Below, piece after piece: positions 63,213-64,000 of a DNA stretch of 64,000 nt. Made by a program: the position numbers and the translations under genes. The notes under the pieces are model-generated. The model was not told the origin of the DNA and did not search any database. It saw only the letters and a program-made list of their open reading frames with translations. Source of the DNA: Chaetoceros tenuissimus (Eukaryota > Bacillariophyta > Thalassiosirophyceae > Chaetocerotales > Chaetocerotaceae); contig BLLK01000069.1 in assembly GCA_021927905.1 (NCBI GenBank), forward strand, positions 2,356,001 through 2,420,000. Direction: 5' to 3'. Each line of letters opens with the position of its first letter. Position 1 is the stretch's first letter.

Positions 63213-64000
63213 GTATTGCTGTCTTTTTTCATTCATCATGGTGAATCAAAACCATTTATACTTACAAAAGGATGACACCTTTGATGCAATAATCTTTGGA
63301 TATGACCAACGGCAATGTAGTTCGTCGGGAAGATTAGTAGTGTATCATAGGACCAATAGGATAGCTAGGTAGGTTTAGTAGGATGGATACTTTTGTGGAT
63401 AATTCTACAGTTTCTTTTTGGATTTGTGGCCGGTGGCCGGTGGCTGGCAGGTCGTCAAAACATAGATGCATTTAAAAGAAATGACGAGATGAAAAAAAGT
63501 AAATTTGTAAGTATTTGTGATAGATTTCACAGCCATCAATCGCCTCCTAAGCCAGCAGACATCGCTCGTCATCTACCTGCAATCTTTACTAGTATCAATC
63601 AAATGCCAATTCTAATATTATCGCTCTTCTTTGCTTTCCGAAAACCACCAGTCATTTCGAAGCATTCTTTCTAAGCAACAACCAGAATTTATTTCTTCTC
63701 AAGAACTTATTCGAAGAATTCACTCATAGAGCGGGTCGTGGTCATCATTATATTCATGATGAGCAGGAGCGTGGTACATATAACAGACGACGATGAAGCC
63801 AGGATCATACCAAACCAAAAGCGACGATAATGATAGTAGCAGATAGTACTATTAGCAATGATCGTACGATGGTTTTCAGCCAGCTACTAGTATACGAGGA
63901 TACACATCAAGTCACTTCTGAAAAATCTTTCAGTAGTCTAACAGCTAAGACTGCCGCTCCTATATTCTGAAAATGAGATTTTTATTAAACATTGTTTACG
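63212..64000. repeat. Long direct repeat, copy 2 (runs off the window end)
   Basis: Copy of 57325-58113, beginning exactly at the outer edge of the element's right terminal repeat and continuing to the last base. The next bases should show whether the urease 3' exons are repeated too. Confidence 0.9.

Noticed and set aside
1-64000. CRISPR arrays, telomere arrays or further tRNA genes
   Set aside because: No regularly spaced identical repeats, no CCCTAA/TTAGGG array and no second cloverleaf were found by eye.

Overview
This looks like nuclear DNA of a diatom, probably a centric one; a Chaetoceros-like species is a guess from the AT-rich composition. The evidence is indirect. Many short spliceosomal introns of about 70-220 bases have GTAAGT- or GTGAGT-like donors. 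Many proteins begin with a secretory signal followed by an ASAFAP-like Phe motif (AFAP, AFTP, AFVP, AFSI), which is the diatom plastid-import signature. Gene content also fits: plastid FBPase and SBPase, a class I aldolase of bacterial type, a SHAQKYF-type MYB factor and a urease.

Positions 1-48,200 are a dense housekeeping region with genes on both strands and short gaps. In order it holds: a 3' gene end; an EEP-family hydrolase; an NSUN5-type rRNA methyltransferase; a membrane protein; an SR-25/ARL6IP4-like splicing protein; CPSF100; tRNA-Asn; two small membrane proteins; a type II peroxiredoxin; a plastid-targeted F1-ATPase alpha-like protein with a degenerate P-loop; a DoxX-like protein; an exportin-5-like karyopherin; a sulfotransferase-like type II membrane protein with 43-residue repeats; mitochondrial HSP60; class I aldolase; an Mpv17/PMP22 protein; two head-to-head FBPases; SBPase; a secreted coiled-coil protein; an ankyrin-pseudokinase; a BAF-like helix-hairpin-helix protein; a MYB factor; an ATAD3-like AAA protein; the GTPase Der/EngA; and an unknown nuclear-looking protein.

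The aldolase and three bisphosphatases (26,141-33,662) put consecutive or related steps of the Calvin cycle and gluconeogenesis within 7.5 kb. The FBPase pair shares one 651-base upstream region and one intron position. The three phosphatases differ in their possible redox cysteines.

Positions 48,200-57,300 are an accessory region. It holds two intact bZIP-like paralogs, a decayed third copy, and a family of short repeats lying 3' of each intact copy, separated by long stretches without genes.

Positions 57,300-64,000 hold the 3' exons of a urease gene cut off by a compact, apparently whole Penelope-like retroelement (59,154-63,212) with identical 372-base terminal repeats. After the element, the sequence restarts as an exact copy of 57,325-58,113. 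The layout is therefore a 5,887-base tandem repeat whose junction is the element, as expected from unequal exchange between two element copies or from a mis-joined assembly.

No CRISPR array, operon or bacterial-type mobile element is present. All splice sites, family assignments and targeting calls were made by eye from the sequence.
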